From Streptomyces flavotricini (GTDB taxonomy: Bacteria > Actinomycetota > Actinomycetes > Streptomycetales > Streptomycetaceae), in the NCBI RefSeq assembly GCF_020639365.1, contig NZ_JAINUL010000001.1:379437-443436 (forward strand): a stretch of 64,000 bases of DNA. The letters are read 5' to 3'. The notes under the pieces are model-generated. The model saw nothing but the letters and a program-made list of their open reading frames with translations, was not told where the DNA came from and searched no databases. Positions 7,824 through 19,506 of this stretch are shown piece after piece. Position numbers and translations under genes: made by a program. How positions within the stretch are numbered: position 1 is the first letter of the stretch; each line of letters starts with the position of its first letter.

Positions 7824-9343
7824 ATGGTAGCGGCGCGGATCACGGTCAACGGAAAAGAAGCACCCATCGCACCGGTGAAGCCCCACACCACGGTGTTGGA
7901 CTTTCTGCGCGAGCGCGGCCTCACCGGCACCAAGGAAGGGTGCGCCGAGGGTGAATGCGGCGCCTGTTCGGTCCTGGTGGCCCGTCCCGGGGTGAACAAG
8001 CCCACTGACTGGGTGGCGGTCAACGCCTGCCTCGTCCCGGTCGCGGCGCTCGACGGTCAGGAGGTCATCACCTCCGAGGGTCTCGCGACGGCCGGCGAGC
8101 CCGGAACGCCGTCCACGCTGCACCCGGTGCAGGAGGAGATGGCCGCCCGCGGAGGATCCCAGTGCGGTTACTGCACACCGGGATTCATCTGCAGCATGGC
8201 CGCCGAGTACTACCGTCCCGACCGCTGCACGGACTCGCACTCGGGCTCGGGTTCGGGCTCGGGCGGGGACTCAGGCGAGGCCGAGGGCAGCGACCCCGAG
8301 CACGGGCCGAACGGTTTCGACCTGCACGCGCTGAGCGGAAACCTGTGCCGGTGCACGGGCTACCGGCCGATCCGCGACGCCGCGTTCGCCGTCGGATCGC
8401 CCACCCAGGACGACCTCCTGGCGCGGCGCCGCGAGCGACCCGCGCCCGAACCGGTCGCCACCGAATACACCCAGGACGACAGCGCGTTCCTGCGGCCGAG
8501 CACCCTGGCCGAGGCCCTGCGGCGACTGCGCGAGCGCCCCGACGCCGTAGTGGTGGCCGGAAGCACCGACTGGGGCGTGGAGGTGAACATCCGCTCCCGC
8601 AGGGCGAACTGCGTGGTCGCCGTCGACCGGCTACCCGAATTGCGGGAGCTGCACGTCGAATCCGACCACATCGGGATCGGGGCGGCGATGACCCTCACCG
8701 AGATCGAACGCCGCCTGGACGGCGGCGTCCCCCTGCTCGCGGATCTGTTCCCGCAGTTCGCGTCCCGGCTCATCCGCAACAGCGCCACCCTCGGCGGCAA
8801 CCTCGGTACCGGCTCCCCCATCGGTGACAGCGCGCCGGTGCTGCTCGCACTGGAGGCGTCGGTGGTGCTCGCCGGCGCGGACGGAGAGCGCGAGGTCCCC
8901 CTCCGCGACTACTTCACCGGCTACCGGCAGAGCGTGCGCCGTCCCGGTGAACTGATCCGCTCGGTGCGCATCCCACTGCCGCTGGCGCCGGTCACGGCCT
9001 TCCACAAGATCGCCAAGCGGCGCTTCGACGACATCTCCAGCGTGGCGGTCGCATTCGCGCTCGACATCGAGGACGGGACCGTCCGCAAGGCACGCATCGG
9101 CCTGGGCGGGGTGTCCGCCACCCCGATCCGCGCCCTCGCCACCGAGGCCGCCCTGGAGGGCCGACCGTGGGCGGCGCGGACCGTCGAAGCCGCGGCCCGG
9201 GTACTCCAGGCCGAGGGCACACCGATGGACGACCACCGCGCGAGCGCCGCGTACCGCTGCGCGATGCTCCGCCAGAGCCTGTTGAAGCTGTACGCACAGA
9301 CCACCGAGCAGACCACCGAGCAGACCACCGAGGCCGTGCCGTC

Positions 9344-9347
<4 letters not shown>
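7824..9347 (+). CDS. xdhA: Xanthine dehydrogenase small subunit (2Fe-2S and FAD domains)
   Basis: About 507 residues. The N-terminal plant-type 2Fe-2S domain has C40, C45, C48 and C69. The second, all-alpha 2Fe-2S domain has CGYC (C114, C117) and NLCRC (C175, C177). The FAD-binding domain follows from about residue 215: VVVAGSTDWGVEVN, IGIGAAMTLTEIE, RNSATLGGNLGTGSPIGDSAP. The subunit passes electrons from the Mo centre via FeS to FAD and NAD during hypoxanthine/xanthine oxidation. Two low-complexity segments are unusual: a Ser-Gly-rich insertion (residues ~135-162) between the halves of the second FeS motif, and a TTEQ repeat at the C terminus. The stop overlaps the xdhB start (ATGA). Confidence 0.93.
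9297..9332 (+). repeat. Three perfect copies of a 12-base repeat near the xdhA stop
   Basis: The unit CAGACCACCGAG is repeated three times and encodes the Gln-Thr-Thr-Glu repeats of the XdhA C terminus, just before the overlapping start of xdhB. Confidence 0.85.
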
Positions 9348-11735
<2,388 letters not shown>

Positions 11736-11743
<8 letters not shown>

Positions 11744-12554
11744 CATGAGCTGGGTGGCCGCGGTCGCGCGGTTGCGAGCCCGCCGGGAGCCCGGCGCGCT
11801 CGTGACCGTCGCGACCGTGCGCGGCCACGCGCCCCGCAGGGCCGGTGCCAAACTCGTCGTGGGACGGACCGGGACCTGGGGTTCGATCGGCGGCGGCAAC
11901 ATCGAGGCCGTCGCCATCGACCGTGCCCGCGAGGTGATCGCAGTGCCCGATCCGGAACCGGAGTTGATGGAGTTCGCCCTCAACGACAAGGTGACCGGCC
12001 GGCACGGCGTGCAGTGCTGCGGCGGGACCGTCAGCGTACTGCTCGAACCGCTCCCGGTGGTCCCGGCGGTGGCGGTCTTCGGCGTGGGGCACGTCGGCTG
12101 GGAGCTGGCACGCATCCTGGCCCGCCACGACCTCGATCTGCACCTGATCGACACCCGCCCCGAGCAGCTCGCGGACGAACGGCTCGGTGTGCTCGCCGAT
12201 GCGGTGGCGCAGGTCCACGTGCACCACACGCCGCTGCTTCCGGAGGACGTGCTCGCGAAGCTGGCACCCGGGACCCACGTCCTGATCATGACCCACGACC
12301 ACGCGGAGGACGCCGCCCTGTGCGACGCCGCCCTGCGCACCGACGGACTCGGCTCGATCGGATTGATCGGCTCGGCCGCCAAAGCGGCGCGGTTCCGGCA
12401 TCGCCTGACCACCGAGGGCGGCCACGAGGCCGCCGCCGTCGACCGGATCAAGACTCCGATCGGAATGACCGGGATCACCGGCAAGGAACCCGCCGCCATC
12501 GCCGTGAGCGTCGCGGCAGACCTGCTCCTGACCTTCGAACGCGGCAAACGGTGA
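11736..12554 (+). CDS. xdhC: XdhC family molybdenum-cofactor sulfuration/insertion protein
   Basis: About 272 residues; ATG 11736 overlaps xdhB by eight bases, and ATG 11745 is an alternative start just after the xdhB stop. N-terminal XdhC/CoxI features are TVRGHAPRRAGAKLVV and GSIGGGNIEA; a QCCGG motif supplies paired cysteines. The C-terminal Rossmann part has VFGVGHVGWELARIL, LIMTHDHAEDAALC and SIGLIGSAAKAARFR, ending in TPIGMTGITGKEPAAIAVSVA. XdhC binds Moco, promotes its sulfuration and delivers it to XdhB. The gene is intact and fits directly behind xdhAB. Confidence 0.93.
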
Positions 12555-12639
12555 ACGGTGCGGCCGAGAACCCTCGCGTGTTACCCGGCGGTAAGGAATG
12601 ATGGCGGCGACCATCCACGAGGCCGGGGGCTGAGACAGC

Positions 12640-14055
12640 GTGACGAGTTTCGACGAACAGACCATCGTGCACGCCTTCTCGGACGACGCCCTGGGAGAGC
12701 ACGACGCCGTCGGTCTCGCCGCGGCGATCCGGCGGGGCGAGGTTTCCGCCGCCGAAGCCGCCCGGGACGCCGTGGGGCGGGTACGGGCGGTCGAGGCGCG
12801 GCTGGGCGCGGTCCAGGCGCACGTCGACAGCCCGGCGCCCGCTGCCGCACCGGGCGGTGTCTTCGCCGGGGTGCCGACCTTCGTCAAGGACAACACCGAC
12901 TACCTCGGCCTGCCCACCGGGCACGGCAGCGCGGCCTTCCGTCCGAGCGCGGCACGGCGGCACGCGCCTTTCACCCGGCAGTTCCTGAGCAGCGGTGTCA
13001 CGGTGCTGGGCAAGACCCGGCTGCCCGAGTTCGGCTTCAGTCCGACCACCGAGTACGAGGGCGCCGAACCGGTTCGCAACCCGTGGCACACCGGGTACTC
13101 GGCGGGTGGTTCGTCGGGCGGCAGCGCGGCCCTCGTCGCGGCCGGAGCGGTGCCGATCGCACACGCCAACGACGGCGGCGGCTCGATCCGGATACCGGCC
13201 GCCTGCTGCGGACTGGTCGGCCTGAAGCCGACCCGGGGCCGGGTCATCGCGAACGCCCAGAGCCGTCAACTGCCCCTCGACCTGGTCAGCGACGCGATCG
13301 TGAGCCGCTCCGTGCGGGACGCCGCGGCGTTCCTCGCCGCCGCCGAGAAGTACCGGCGCAGCCCCGGGCTGCCGCCCCTGGGCCTGGTCGAAGGCCCTTC
13401 GGGGCAACGGCTGCGCATCGGGTTCCTGCTCGACTCGCCGAACGGGGTCCGCTCCGACCCCGCAACGCGCGCGGCGGTCACCCGGACCGTGACCGCCCTC
13501 GAGCGGCTCGGCCACAGCGTGGAGCCCGTGGAGTTGGCCATCGATCCGAGTTTCACCGACGACTTCCTCGCGTACTGGGGAATGCTGTCCTTCCTCGTCG
13601 GCGTCACGGGCCGGACCCTCGGCTCGGACTTCGACCGGCGCCGCATGGACGGCCTCAGCCGGGGGCTGCGCGAGGAGTACGTGCGGAACTGGCGGCGCAC
13701 CCCGGGAGTGCTGCGGAGGCTGAAGCGCACGAAGGAGGCGTACGCGGCCTCGTTCCGCGGGATCGACCTCGTACTGTCCCCCGTACTCGCCCACACCACG
13801 CCGCCGATCGGCCACCTCAGCCCGACCGTCCCCTACCCGACCCTGATCGAACGGATCCTCGCGTACGTGGCGTTCACACCGGTCGACAACGTCGTCGGCA
13901 CACCCTCGATCTCGGTGCCGTCGGCGAGCTCCGCGGAGGGCGGGCTGCCCATCGGCGTCATGTTCTCCGGCCGCCCCGGCGCCGAGCGGAAACTCCTGGA
14001 GGTCGCGTTCCAGCTGGAGGCCGACCGCCCGTTCCGGCGCATCCAGGACCTCTGA
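12640..14055 (+). CDS. Amidase signature family hydrolase
   Basis: About 471 residues from GTG 12640, 86 bases after xdhC. The Ser-cisSer-Lys triad is readable: K83 in FVKDNTDYLG, S158/S159 in GYSAGGSSGGSAA, and S182 in NDGGGSIRIPAACCGL. Family length is normal. The protein hydrolyses a carboxylic amide, but the substrate cannot be read from sequence. Its place right behind the xanthine dehydrogenase genes suggests nitrogen scavenging, for example from a purine- or ureide-derived amide; this is only context. It converges with the aldo/keto reductase gene, 15 bases away. Confidence 0.88.
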   Translation: MTSFDEQTIVHAFSDDALGEHDAVGLAAAIRRGEVSAAEAARDAVGRVRAVEARLGAVQAHVDSPAPAAAPGGVFAGVPTFVKDNTDYLGLPTGHGSAAFRPSAARRHAPFTRQFLSSGVTVLGKTRLPEFGFSPTTEYEGAEPVRNPWHTGYSAGGSSGGSAALVAAGAVPIAHANDGGGSIRIPAACCGLVGLKPTRGRVIANAQSRQLPLDLVSDAIVSRSVRDAAAFLAAAEKYRRSPGLPPLGLVEGPSGQRLRIGFLLDSPNGVRSDPATRAAVTRTVTALERLGHSVEPVELAIDPSFTDDFLAYWGMLSFLVGVTGRTLGSDFDRRRMDGLSRGLREEYVRNWRRTPGVLRRLKRTKEAYAASFRGIDLVLSPVLAHTTPPIGHLSPTVPYPTLIERILAYVAFTPVDNVVGTPSISVPSASSAEGGLPIGVMFSGRPGAERKLLEVAFQLEADRPFRRIQDL

Positions 14056-14070
14056 CGCCGCGACACGGCG

Positions 14071-15129
14071 CTACTGGCCCGCCGCGCGGTCTCCCGGTGC
14101 CCGGCGCCGCTGCGCGGTGTCGGCCAGGGCCGGCGGGCGCCACACGCCGTCCGGGTGGTAGAGGTTCGTCCCCGGCGGCACGATCTCGTCGATCCGGTCG
14201 AGCGCCGCGTCGTCGAGGACCAGTCCGGCGCCCTTGACGAGCGAGTCCAGTTGGTCCATGGTCCGCGGACCGAGGATCACCGAGGTGACCGCGGGATGTG
14301 CGACCGGGAAGGCGACCGCCAGCTCGGGCAGGGTGCAGCCGATCCCGTCGGCGAGCTCGACGAGTTGTTCCACGGCCTCCAGCTTCGCGACGTTGCCGGG
14401 GATCGCCGGGTCGAAGCGCGCGGGTGTCAGCGCCGCCCTCCCCGCGCTCAGGTCGACGGGCCCGCCGAGCCGGTACTTGCCGCTGAGGAAGCCGGATGCG
14501 AGCGGGCTCCAGGTCAGTACGCCCATCCCGTACCGCCGGGCAACGGGCAGCACGGCGGCCTCCACCCCGCGCGCGAGGAGCGAGTACGGAGGCTGCTCCG
14601 TACGGAACCGCGGCAGGGCCCGCCGCTCGGCGACGTGGTGCGCCTCGACGATCTCCTCGGCGGGGAAGGTGGAGCAGCCGAAGGCGCGGATCTTGCCCGC
14701 CCGCACCAGGTCGCCGAGGACCGAGAGGGTCTCCTCGACGTCCGTCGAGTGGTCGGGGCGGTGCACTTGGTAGAGGTCGATCCAGTCGGTGTCCAGCCGC
14801 CGCAGACTGTCCTCGACGGCCTGCAGGATCCACCGCCGCGAGTTCCCGCCGCGGTTGCGCCCCTCCCCCATCGGGAAGTGGACCTTGGTGGCGAGCACGA
14901 CGTCGTCGCGCCGCCCCTTGAGCGCCTTGCCCACTATCTCCTCGGACTCCCCGGCGGAGTACATGTCGGCGGTGTCGACGAAGTTGATGCCCTGATCGAG
15001 TGCGGCGTGGATGATCCGCGCGCACTCCTCGTGATCCGGGTTCCCCACCGCTCCGAACATCATCGTGCCGAGGCAGTGCGTGCTGACCTCTATGCCGGTC
15101 CCACCCAGAGTGCGGTATCTCATGGTCAT
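14071..15129 (-). CDS. Aldo/keto reductase
   Basis: About 352 residues from ATG 15129 (a second ATG two codons on). The AKR catalytic tetrad is visible: D52 and Y57 in VDTADMYSAG, K82 in LATKVHF and H123 in LYQVHRPD. Other family marks are the GAVGNPDHEECARIIHAALD segment and the NADPH-binding PAVTSVILGPRTMDQLDS near the C terminus. It reduces carbonyl compounds with NADPH; the substrate is unknown. A MerR-type promoter with a 19-base spacer lies so close that the transcript probably starts at or within a few bases of the ATG. No regulator gene is adjacent. Many such reductases are induced by electrophiles or drugs through MerR proteins. Confidence 0.9.
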   Translation of the reverse strand: MTMRYRTLGGTGIEVSTHCLGTMMFGAVGNPDHEECARIIHAALDQGINFVDTADMYSAGESEEIVGKALKGRRDDVVLATKVHFPMGEGRNRGGNSRRWILQAVEDSLRRLDTDWIDLYQVHRPDHSTDVEETLSVLGDLVRAGKIRAFGCSTFPAEEIVEAHHVAERRALPRFRTEQPPYSLLARGVEAAVLPVARRYGMGVLTWSPLASGFLSGKYRLGGPVDLSAGRAALTPARFDPAIPGNVAKLEAVEQLVELADGIGCTLPELAVAFPVAHPAVTSVILGPRTMDQLDSLVKGAGLVLDDAALDRIDEIVPPGTNLYHPDGVWRPPALADTAQRRRAPGDRAAGQ

Positions 15130-15136
15130 GGGGCGC

Positions 15137-15167
15137 ACTGTAGGAGTTGGAGTGCGCTCCAGCGCAA
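15137..15167 (-). promoter_or_regulatory. MerR-type promoter of the aldo/keto reductase gene
   Basis: On the minus strand a -35 TTGCGC (15167-15162) and a -10 TACAGT (15142-15137) are separated by 19 bases, the overlong spacing typical of MerR-controlled promoters. The spacer holds the dyad-like TGGAGCGCACTCCA. The -10 ends seven bases before the ATG, so the mRNA is probably leaderless. Seen directly; the regulator is inferred. Confidence 0.7.
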
Positions 15168-15200
15168 GCACTCCGTGACGGTTCACGACTTCGTACGGCA

Positions 15201-15232
15201 CGGGCCCCTGCCGGGAGTTCGGCAGGGGCCCG
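15201..15232 (-). terminator. 12-bp hairpin downstream of the alpha/beta hydrolase gene
   Basis: Perfect inverted repeat CGGGCCCCTGCC / GGCAGGGGCCCG with an 8-base loop, about 100 bases past the stop of the minus-strand hydrolase and just upstream of the aldo/keto reductase promoter. It insulates the two genes. There is no U tract, as is usual in Streptomyces. Confidence 0.65.
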
Positions 15233-15329
15233 CGGTGCGGAGGGCTTCGGCGCGCGGGACCGGTTCGCGACGAGCCCGGTCCCGGGGCCGATGCGACCTA
15301 ACGCCTGCCGCCCGTGCGACGGCCCGGCC

Positions 15330-16070
15330 TCACTTCAGGTGTCGGGTGAAGAACCGGGCCGCCGCGTCTCCCGCGAACTGCGGGACGCCGGTGTGCCCGC
15401 CCATGTTGGCGTGCAGCGTCTTCTCCCGGGAACCGAAGGCATCGAACAGGTCGAGGGCCGCCTGCCGGTCGTTCCCTTCGTCGTCCCACTGCAGCAGGAC
15501 GTGCAGCGGAATGGTGACCCGGCGGGCCTCCTCGAACATGGCGCGGGGGACGAGACTCCCTGCGAACAGGACCGCGGCCGAGATCCGCGGCTCGACCACC
15601 GCCAGCCGGGTCCCGATGGAGATCACTCCTCCCGAGTAGCCGACCGGGCCGCCGACCTCGGGCAGCACGAGGAGGGCGTCCAGTGCGGCCTGCCATTCCG
15701 GGACCGCCCTTTCGACGAGCGGGAGGACGAGGGCATCGACGATCCCGTCGCCGACCGGCTCGCCGGCCGCCATGGCCCGGCGCAGGTCGGCGCGGGCCTG
15801 GTCGGCGGCGGCCCAACGGGGCCGGTCGCCGCTGCCGGGGAGCTCGATGGTGGCGGCCGCGAAGCCGTCCGCCGTGGCGTGCCGGGCCCGCTCCGCCAGC
15901 CGGGAGTACATCTTGTGCAGTCCGAGCGGGGGGTGACCGAGCAGGATCAGCGGCGCCGGTGCGGATGCGGACGCCGATGCGGGCGTCCACAGGATGCCCG
16001 GGATCTCGCCGAGGGTGAAGGCGCGCTCGAGGACGCCGTCGTCGAGACGTTGTTCAGAGGTGAAATGCAT
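15330..16070 (-). CDS. Alpha/beta hydrolase (dienelactone hydrolase-like)
   Basis: About 246 residues from ATG 16070. The fold is shown by LILLGHPPLGLHKMYSRLAE (oxyanion region), a nucleophile elbow GPVGYSGGVISI with S146, and a terminal His in NMGGHTGVPQFAGDAAARFF. An Ala-Ser repeat (ASASASAPAP, residues 31-40) is a low-complexity insertion. Substrate is unknown. The gene has its own upstream region and a downstream hairpin, so it looks monocistronic. An inverted repeat at 16152-16167 lies in the gap shared with the divergent MBL-fold gene. Confidence 0.82.
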   Translation of the reverse strand: MHFTSEQRLDDGVLERAFTLGEIPGILWTPASASASAPAPLILLGHPPLGLHKMYSRLAERARHATADGFAAATIELPGSGDRPRWAAADQARADLRRAMAAGEPVGDGIVDALVLPLVERAVPEWQAALDALLVLPEVGGPVGYSGGVISIGTRLAVVEPRISAAVLFAGSLVPRAMFEEARRVTIPLHVLLQWDDEGNDRQAALDLFDAFGSREKTLHANMGGHTGVPQFAGDAAARFFTRHLK

Positions 16071-16151
16071 GGTCGTGCCTTTCGGGAGTGCTGTGGAACG
16101 GCGCTCCCGGACGACCTACCGCCCGACCGTGACCCCGGAGGAGAGCACCCA

Positions 16152-16167
16152 CGTGAATACGTTCACG
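16152..16167. promoter_or_regulatory. Candidate operator between divergent hydrolase genes
   Basis: CGTGAA-TACG-TTCACG, a perfect 6-bp inverted repeat, lies in the 243-base gap between the divergent alpha/beta hydrolase and MBL-fold genes. Its place suits an operator; no cognate regulator is adjacent. Confidence 0.35.
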
Positions 16168-16313
16168 GGTACCACCTCCTCGTTCTCTCGCACGGCCTCC
16201 GGAAGGCTAGCAATGCGCCCCGTGCCCGGCCAACAGGTTTGTGCGAGCCGAACGCGATCGGACGTGTCCTCCTGCTCGCTCGCCCGCGCGAAGCCAAGGG
16301 GTAGGTTGGACGC

Positions 16314-17174
16314 GTGATCGACTTTCTGCGCGGTGCCCCGGTCTCAGGCAGTCTCGACGTCATCTGGCACGCGGGCTGGCCCTCCCCGAAACACGACCCG
16401 GCCCCGGAGATCCAGGTCCACGCCTACTCCGAACACACGGTGCTCCTGCGCCAGAACAAATCCGTGCACTACGAAGCCCCTTTCCTCTTCCTCCTCTTCG
16501 GCAATGACCGCGCGCTGCTCCTCGACACCGGCGCATCCGCCGACCCGGCCCACTTCCCCCTGCGGGAAACGGTCGACCGGCTCGTCGCGGACTGGCTGGA
16601 ACGGCATCCGAGGCCCGCGTACCCGCTGCTGGTCGCGCACACCCACGGACACGGCGACCACACCGCGGCGGACCCCCAGTTCGCGGACCGGCCCCTGACC
16701 ACGGTCGTGAGCCCCGGGCTGGAGGAGGTCACGGCGGCGTTCGGCCTCACCGACTGGCCGCACCGCACCGGCGCACTGGACCTCGGCGGCCGCGTCCTCG
16801 ACGTGATCCCCGGTCCCGGCCACCAGCGGGCCGCCGTGGTCTTCCACGACCGCCACACCGGTCTCCTGCTGACCGGCGACTCCCTCTATCCGGGGCGGCT
16901 CTACATCGAGGACCGGACCGCCTACTCGGCCACCGTCGACCGGCTGCTGGACTTCTGCGCCACCCGTCCCGTCCGCCATGTCCTCGGCTGTCACATCGAG
17001 ATGACCACCACGGCGGGCGAGGACTACCCCCGCGGCACCACGTACCAGCCGGACGAGCCGCCGCTCCAGCTCACCACAGGCCATCTGCGCACCCTGCGCA
17101 ATGCCCTGGACGAGACGGCGGACCGCCACGGCACCCATCCCTGCGGGGAGTTCGTCCTCGTGTACCAGGACTGA
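16314..17174 (+). CDS. Metallo-beta-lactamase-fold hydrolase
   Basis: About 286 residues from GTG 16314. The zinc-binding signature is complete: HTHGHGDHTA (HxHxDH), a later His in PGPGHQRAAVVFHD, an Asp in LLLTGDSLYPGRLY and a final His in VLGCHIEMT. The segment LLFGNDRALLLDTGASADP precedes the signature as usual. Such proteins hydrolyse esters, thioesters or lactones; nothing here fixes the substrate. There is no signal peptide. It diverges from the alpha/beta hydrolase gene and converges on the remains of an amidohydrolase gene. Confidence 0.88.
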   Translation: MIDFLRGAPVSGSLDVIWHAGWPSPKHDPAPEIQVHAYSEHTVLLRQNKSVHYEAPFLFLLFGNDRALLLDTGASADPAHFPLRETVDRLVADWLERHPRPAYPLLVAHTHGHGDHTAADPQFADRPLTTVVSPGLEEVTAAFGLTDWPHRTGALDLGGRVLDVIPGPGHQRAAVVFHDRHTGLLLTGDSLYPGRLYIEDRTAYSATVDRLLDFCATRPVRHVLGCHIEMTTTAGEDYPRGTTYQPDEPPLQLTTGHLRTLRNALDETADRHGTHPCGEFVLVYQD

Positions 17175-17259
17175 CGGTGACGGCTGCTGCCCACATGCTT
17201 CCGTCCGCACCGGCCGCGCCCGCGCCCTGACACCGGGGCCGGAAGACTCCGAGCCGTCC

Positions 17260-18303
17260 GCCCCCCACGTGCTGTCCTTCGGATCGATGGCCGCCGCCGG
17301 TGGGGCAGCAGCCGTCGCGGAGCATCTGGTCCAGGACCGCGCGCCAGTCCTCGGCGGGCGTGGCGGTCCTGGTGCCGGGGCAGGTGAAAGCGCGCTCCAG
17401 GGCGGCGCGTTCCCGGACGGATCCGCCGCGCTGGGTTCGTACGCGGACCAGGTCCGCGAAGTCGGTGAACGGGTCGCCGTCGACGAGGGTGAGGTCGGCG
17501 ATGCGGCCCTCGCGCTGCAGGGCATTGCTCTGCTCCGCGCTCGGCGGCTGCCCGGCGGCGGTGCGGACGGCCGACACGTCCCGGGGCGGCAGCAGGGCGG
17601 TGACCGGGGGGCGTCGGCGAGCACCGGATCGGCTCCGAGCGGCGGCAGGGCCGTGAACGGCGTGGCGATGAGGTCGAAGCCGGCGTGCGTGTAGACCTCC
17701 ACGGTGTCCTGGTACGTGTGCCCGCCCGGGGTCGCGCCGTGGCCGTACTCGGCGCGCTCGGTCGCCACCAGATGGGTGGTCAGGTCCTGACCGGACAGGA
17801 CGCCCTGGGAGCACAGGTGGGAGCCGCGCGGACGCCGAGCCGCTCGTGGGCGAAGCGCGCGGCGTCCTCCATCCACGCGTACGGGCGCGGACGTAGGTCT
17901 TGGCGAAGTCCCAGTCCAGGGCCTCGGCCCGGGCCAGGGAGCGGGCGCACCCCGCCCGGGTGAGGTGGGCGCACCCCATCGTGCAGGCGACGCGGGAGCC
18001 GTCGAGGAGCTCGCCGCCCGCCAGCATGCGGGGTGCGGCGAGCCGGCCGGCCCGGATGTCCTCGCGCAGCCGGGCCTGTTCGTAGGCGGAGCCGCCGAGG
18101 GAGGCCGTGGTCGTGACCCCGTAGGCGAGGTGCAGCGCGCCCTGCCGGGCCCCGTAGGTGTAGGGGTAGGGGTGGACGTGGGAGTCCCACTGTCCCGGCA
18201 GGACGGTGGCGTCGGAGGCGTCGACGGTGCGCGCGGCCCGACGGCCGCGCCGGTGCGGCTCGACGGCGGCGATCCGTCCGCCGTGGATGAGGACCGAAAC
18301 CAC
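17260..18303 (-). pseudogene. Amidohydrolase family protein, frameshifted and internally deleted
   Basis: Amidohydrolase sequence is spread over three minus-strand frames. Frame 1 from GTG 18303 gives the N terminus with the metal motif DSHVHP, AYGVTTTASLGG and the DFAKTYV segment with its putative bridging Lys. Near 17890 it shifts to YAWMEDAARFAHERLGVRA. Near 17825 it shifts again to SHLCSQGVLSGQDLTTHLVA and TYQDTVEVYTHAGFDLIATP. Near 17605 it returns to frame 1 at VTALLPPRDVSAVR. There the text jumps to EGRIADLTLVDGDPF, so the stretch with the catalytic Asp also appears deleted. At least three frameshifts plus a deletion make this a pseudogene. Sequencing error could explain single shifts but not the deletion. 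Confidence 0.75.
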
Positions 18304-18404
18304 CGTGACCGTCCGTCAGCCACCTGAACGAAACGAGCGGAGCCCGTATCGGAAACGGCGGCGCCGGCGGCCGGTCGGGCGCGGGAACCGGCGGCGCGGG
18401 GGGG

Positions 18405-18445
18405 GCGGGGCGGGGTCCGTACCGGGAGAGGGGACCCCGCCCCGC
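18405..18445 (-). terminator. 14-bp hairpin after the IPT protein gene
   Basis: A perfect 14-bp stem (18405-18418 with 18432-18445) and 13-base loop lie nine bases past the stop of the minus-strand IPT gene. The left arm adjoins G runs of 8, 4 and 4 from about 18398, which could also form a G-quadruplex on the plus strand. Confidence 0.7.
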
Positions 18446-18453
18446 ACAGCGCG

Positions 18454-19434
18454 TCAGGGGCAGGTGGCCACGAGGACGGAGACGACCGTGCAGGTGGCGG
18501 TCGCGCTGTCGTTGAGCGGGTTGGGGTCGGCCGGGGCGGACACCGTGCGGGTGGCGGCGACCGTGACGCGGCCCAGCGAGAGCAGGTTCAGCGGTACCCG
18601 GAAGGTCTTGGCCGAGGCGCCGCCGGCGGCGATGGTTCCGTAGGCGCAGGTCACGCTGGTGCCCAGGGCGGTGCATCCCGGCGCGAGCGAGGTGGCCGAG
18701 GAGCCCGGCGGCAGTGTGGCGATGAGGGTCGCCGAACCGAGCGTGCCGGGGCCGGTGTTGTGGGCGGTCAGGGTGTAGGTGAGGTACGGGACGAGGAGGC
18801 TCAGGCCCGGCTGCGCGGCCAGGTCCACGTCGATGTCGGCGGGCGGGAGCTGGTAGGTGTAGCGGCCCGCGGGGGTCGCGGCACTGGTGCCGCCGGGGGT
18901 GGTGACCTGCACGTCGACCGGGCCGGCGGCGTGCGCGGGCGCGGTGGCGGTGCAGGTGGTGGCGGTGCAGGACAGGGCGCCGGCCGGGTTGCCGGGGCCG
19001 AAGGTCAGCGCGGTGGCCCCGCCGAGGCCGGTGCCGTGGAGGGTGACGACGGTTCCGCCGTCCGTGGTGCCGGAGGCGGGGCTGAGCGAGGTGACCACGG
19101 GGACGGGGAGGTAGGTGTAGCGGGTGGCCGGGGAGGCGGGGCTGGTGCCGCCGGGCGTGGTGGCCCGGACGTCGACCGTGCCGGTGCCGGCCGGGGCCGT
19201 GGCGGTGCAGGAGGTCGGGGTGCAGGTGACGCCGGTGGCGGGGTTGCCCGGACCGAAGCTGAGGACGGCGCCGGCCAGGTTGGTGCCAGTGACCGTGACG
19301 GGCGTACCGCCCGCGGCGAGGCCGGTGTCCGGGCTGACGCCGGTGACCGTGGGTGCGTCCGGGAGGAAGGCGAACACGATGCGGCCGTCGCCGGCGTTGG
19401 CCCCTTCGGTCAGGGTGACCGGCGAGCCGGGCAC
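18454..19434 (-). pseudogene. IPT/TIG-repeat and DUF11 surface protein, 5'-truncated
   Basis: About 326 residues from GTG 19434. Two IPT/TIG domains are nearly identical in layout: [21 protein letters not shown] ... [17 protein letters not shown] and [21 protein letters not shown] ... [21 protein letters not shown]11-type Ig-like domain follows ([20 protein letters not shown]), ending LVATCP. Such proteins are exported, yet no signal peptide or ribosome binding site precedes the frame. Upstream the same frame runs through a Gly tract straight into sequence that encodes an ABC ATPase fragment on the other strand. The gene has therefore most likely lost its 5' part at a rearrangement junction near 19490-19506. 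A functional short protein cannot be excluded. Confidence 0.65.
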
Positions 19435-19506
19435 GGTGCCGGAGACCAGGCTGGATCCGCCGCCCCCGCCGCCGCCCCCGCCGCCCGTGGTCCCGTACCG
19501 GCCGCC

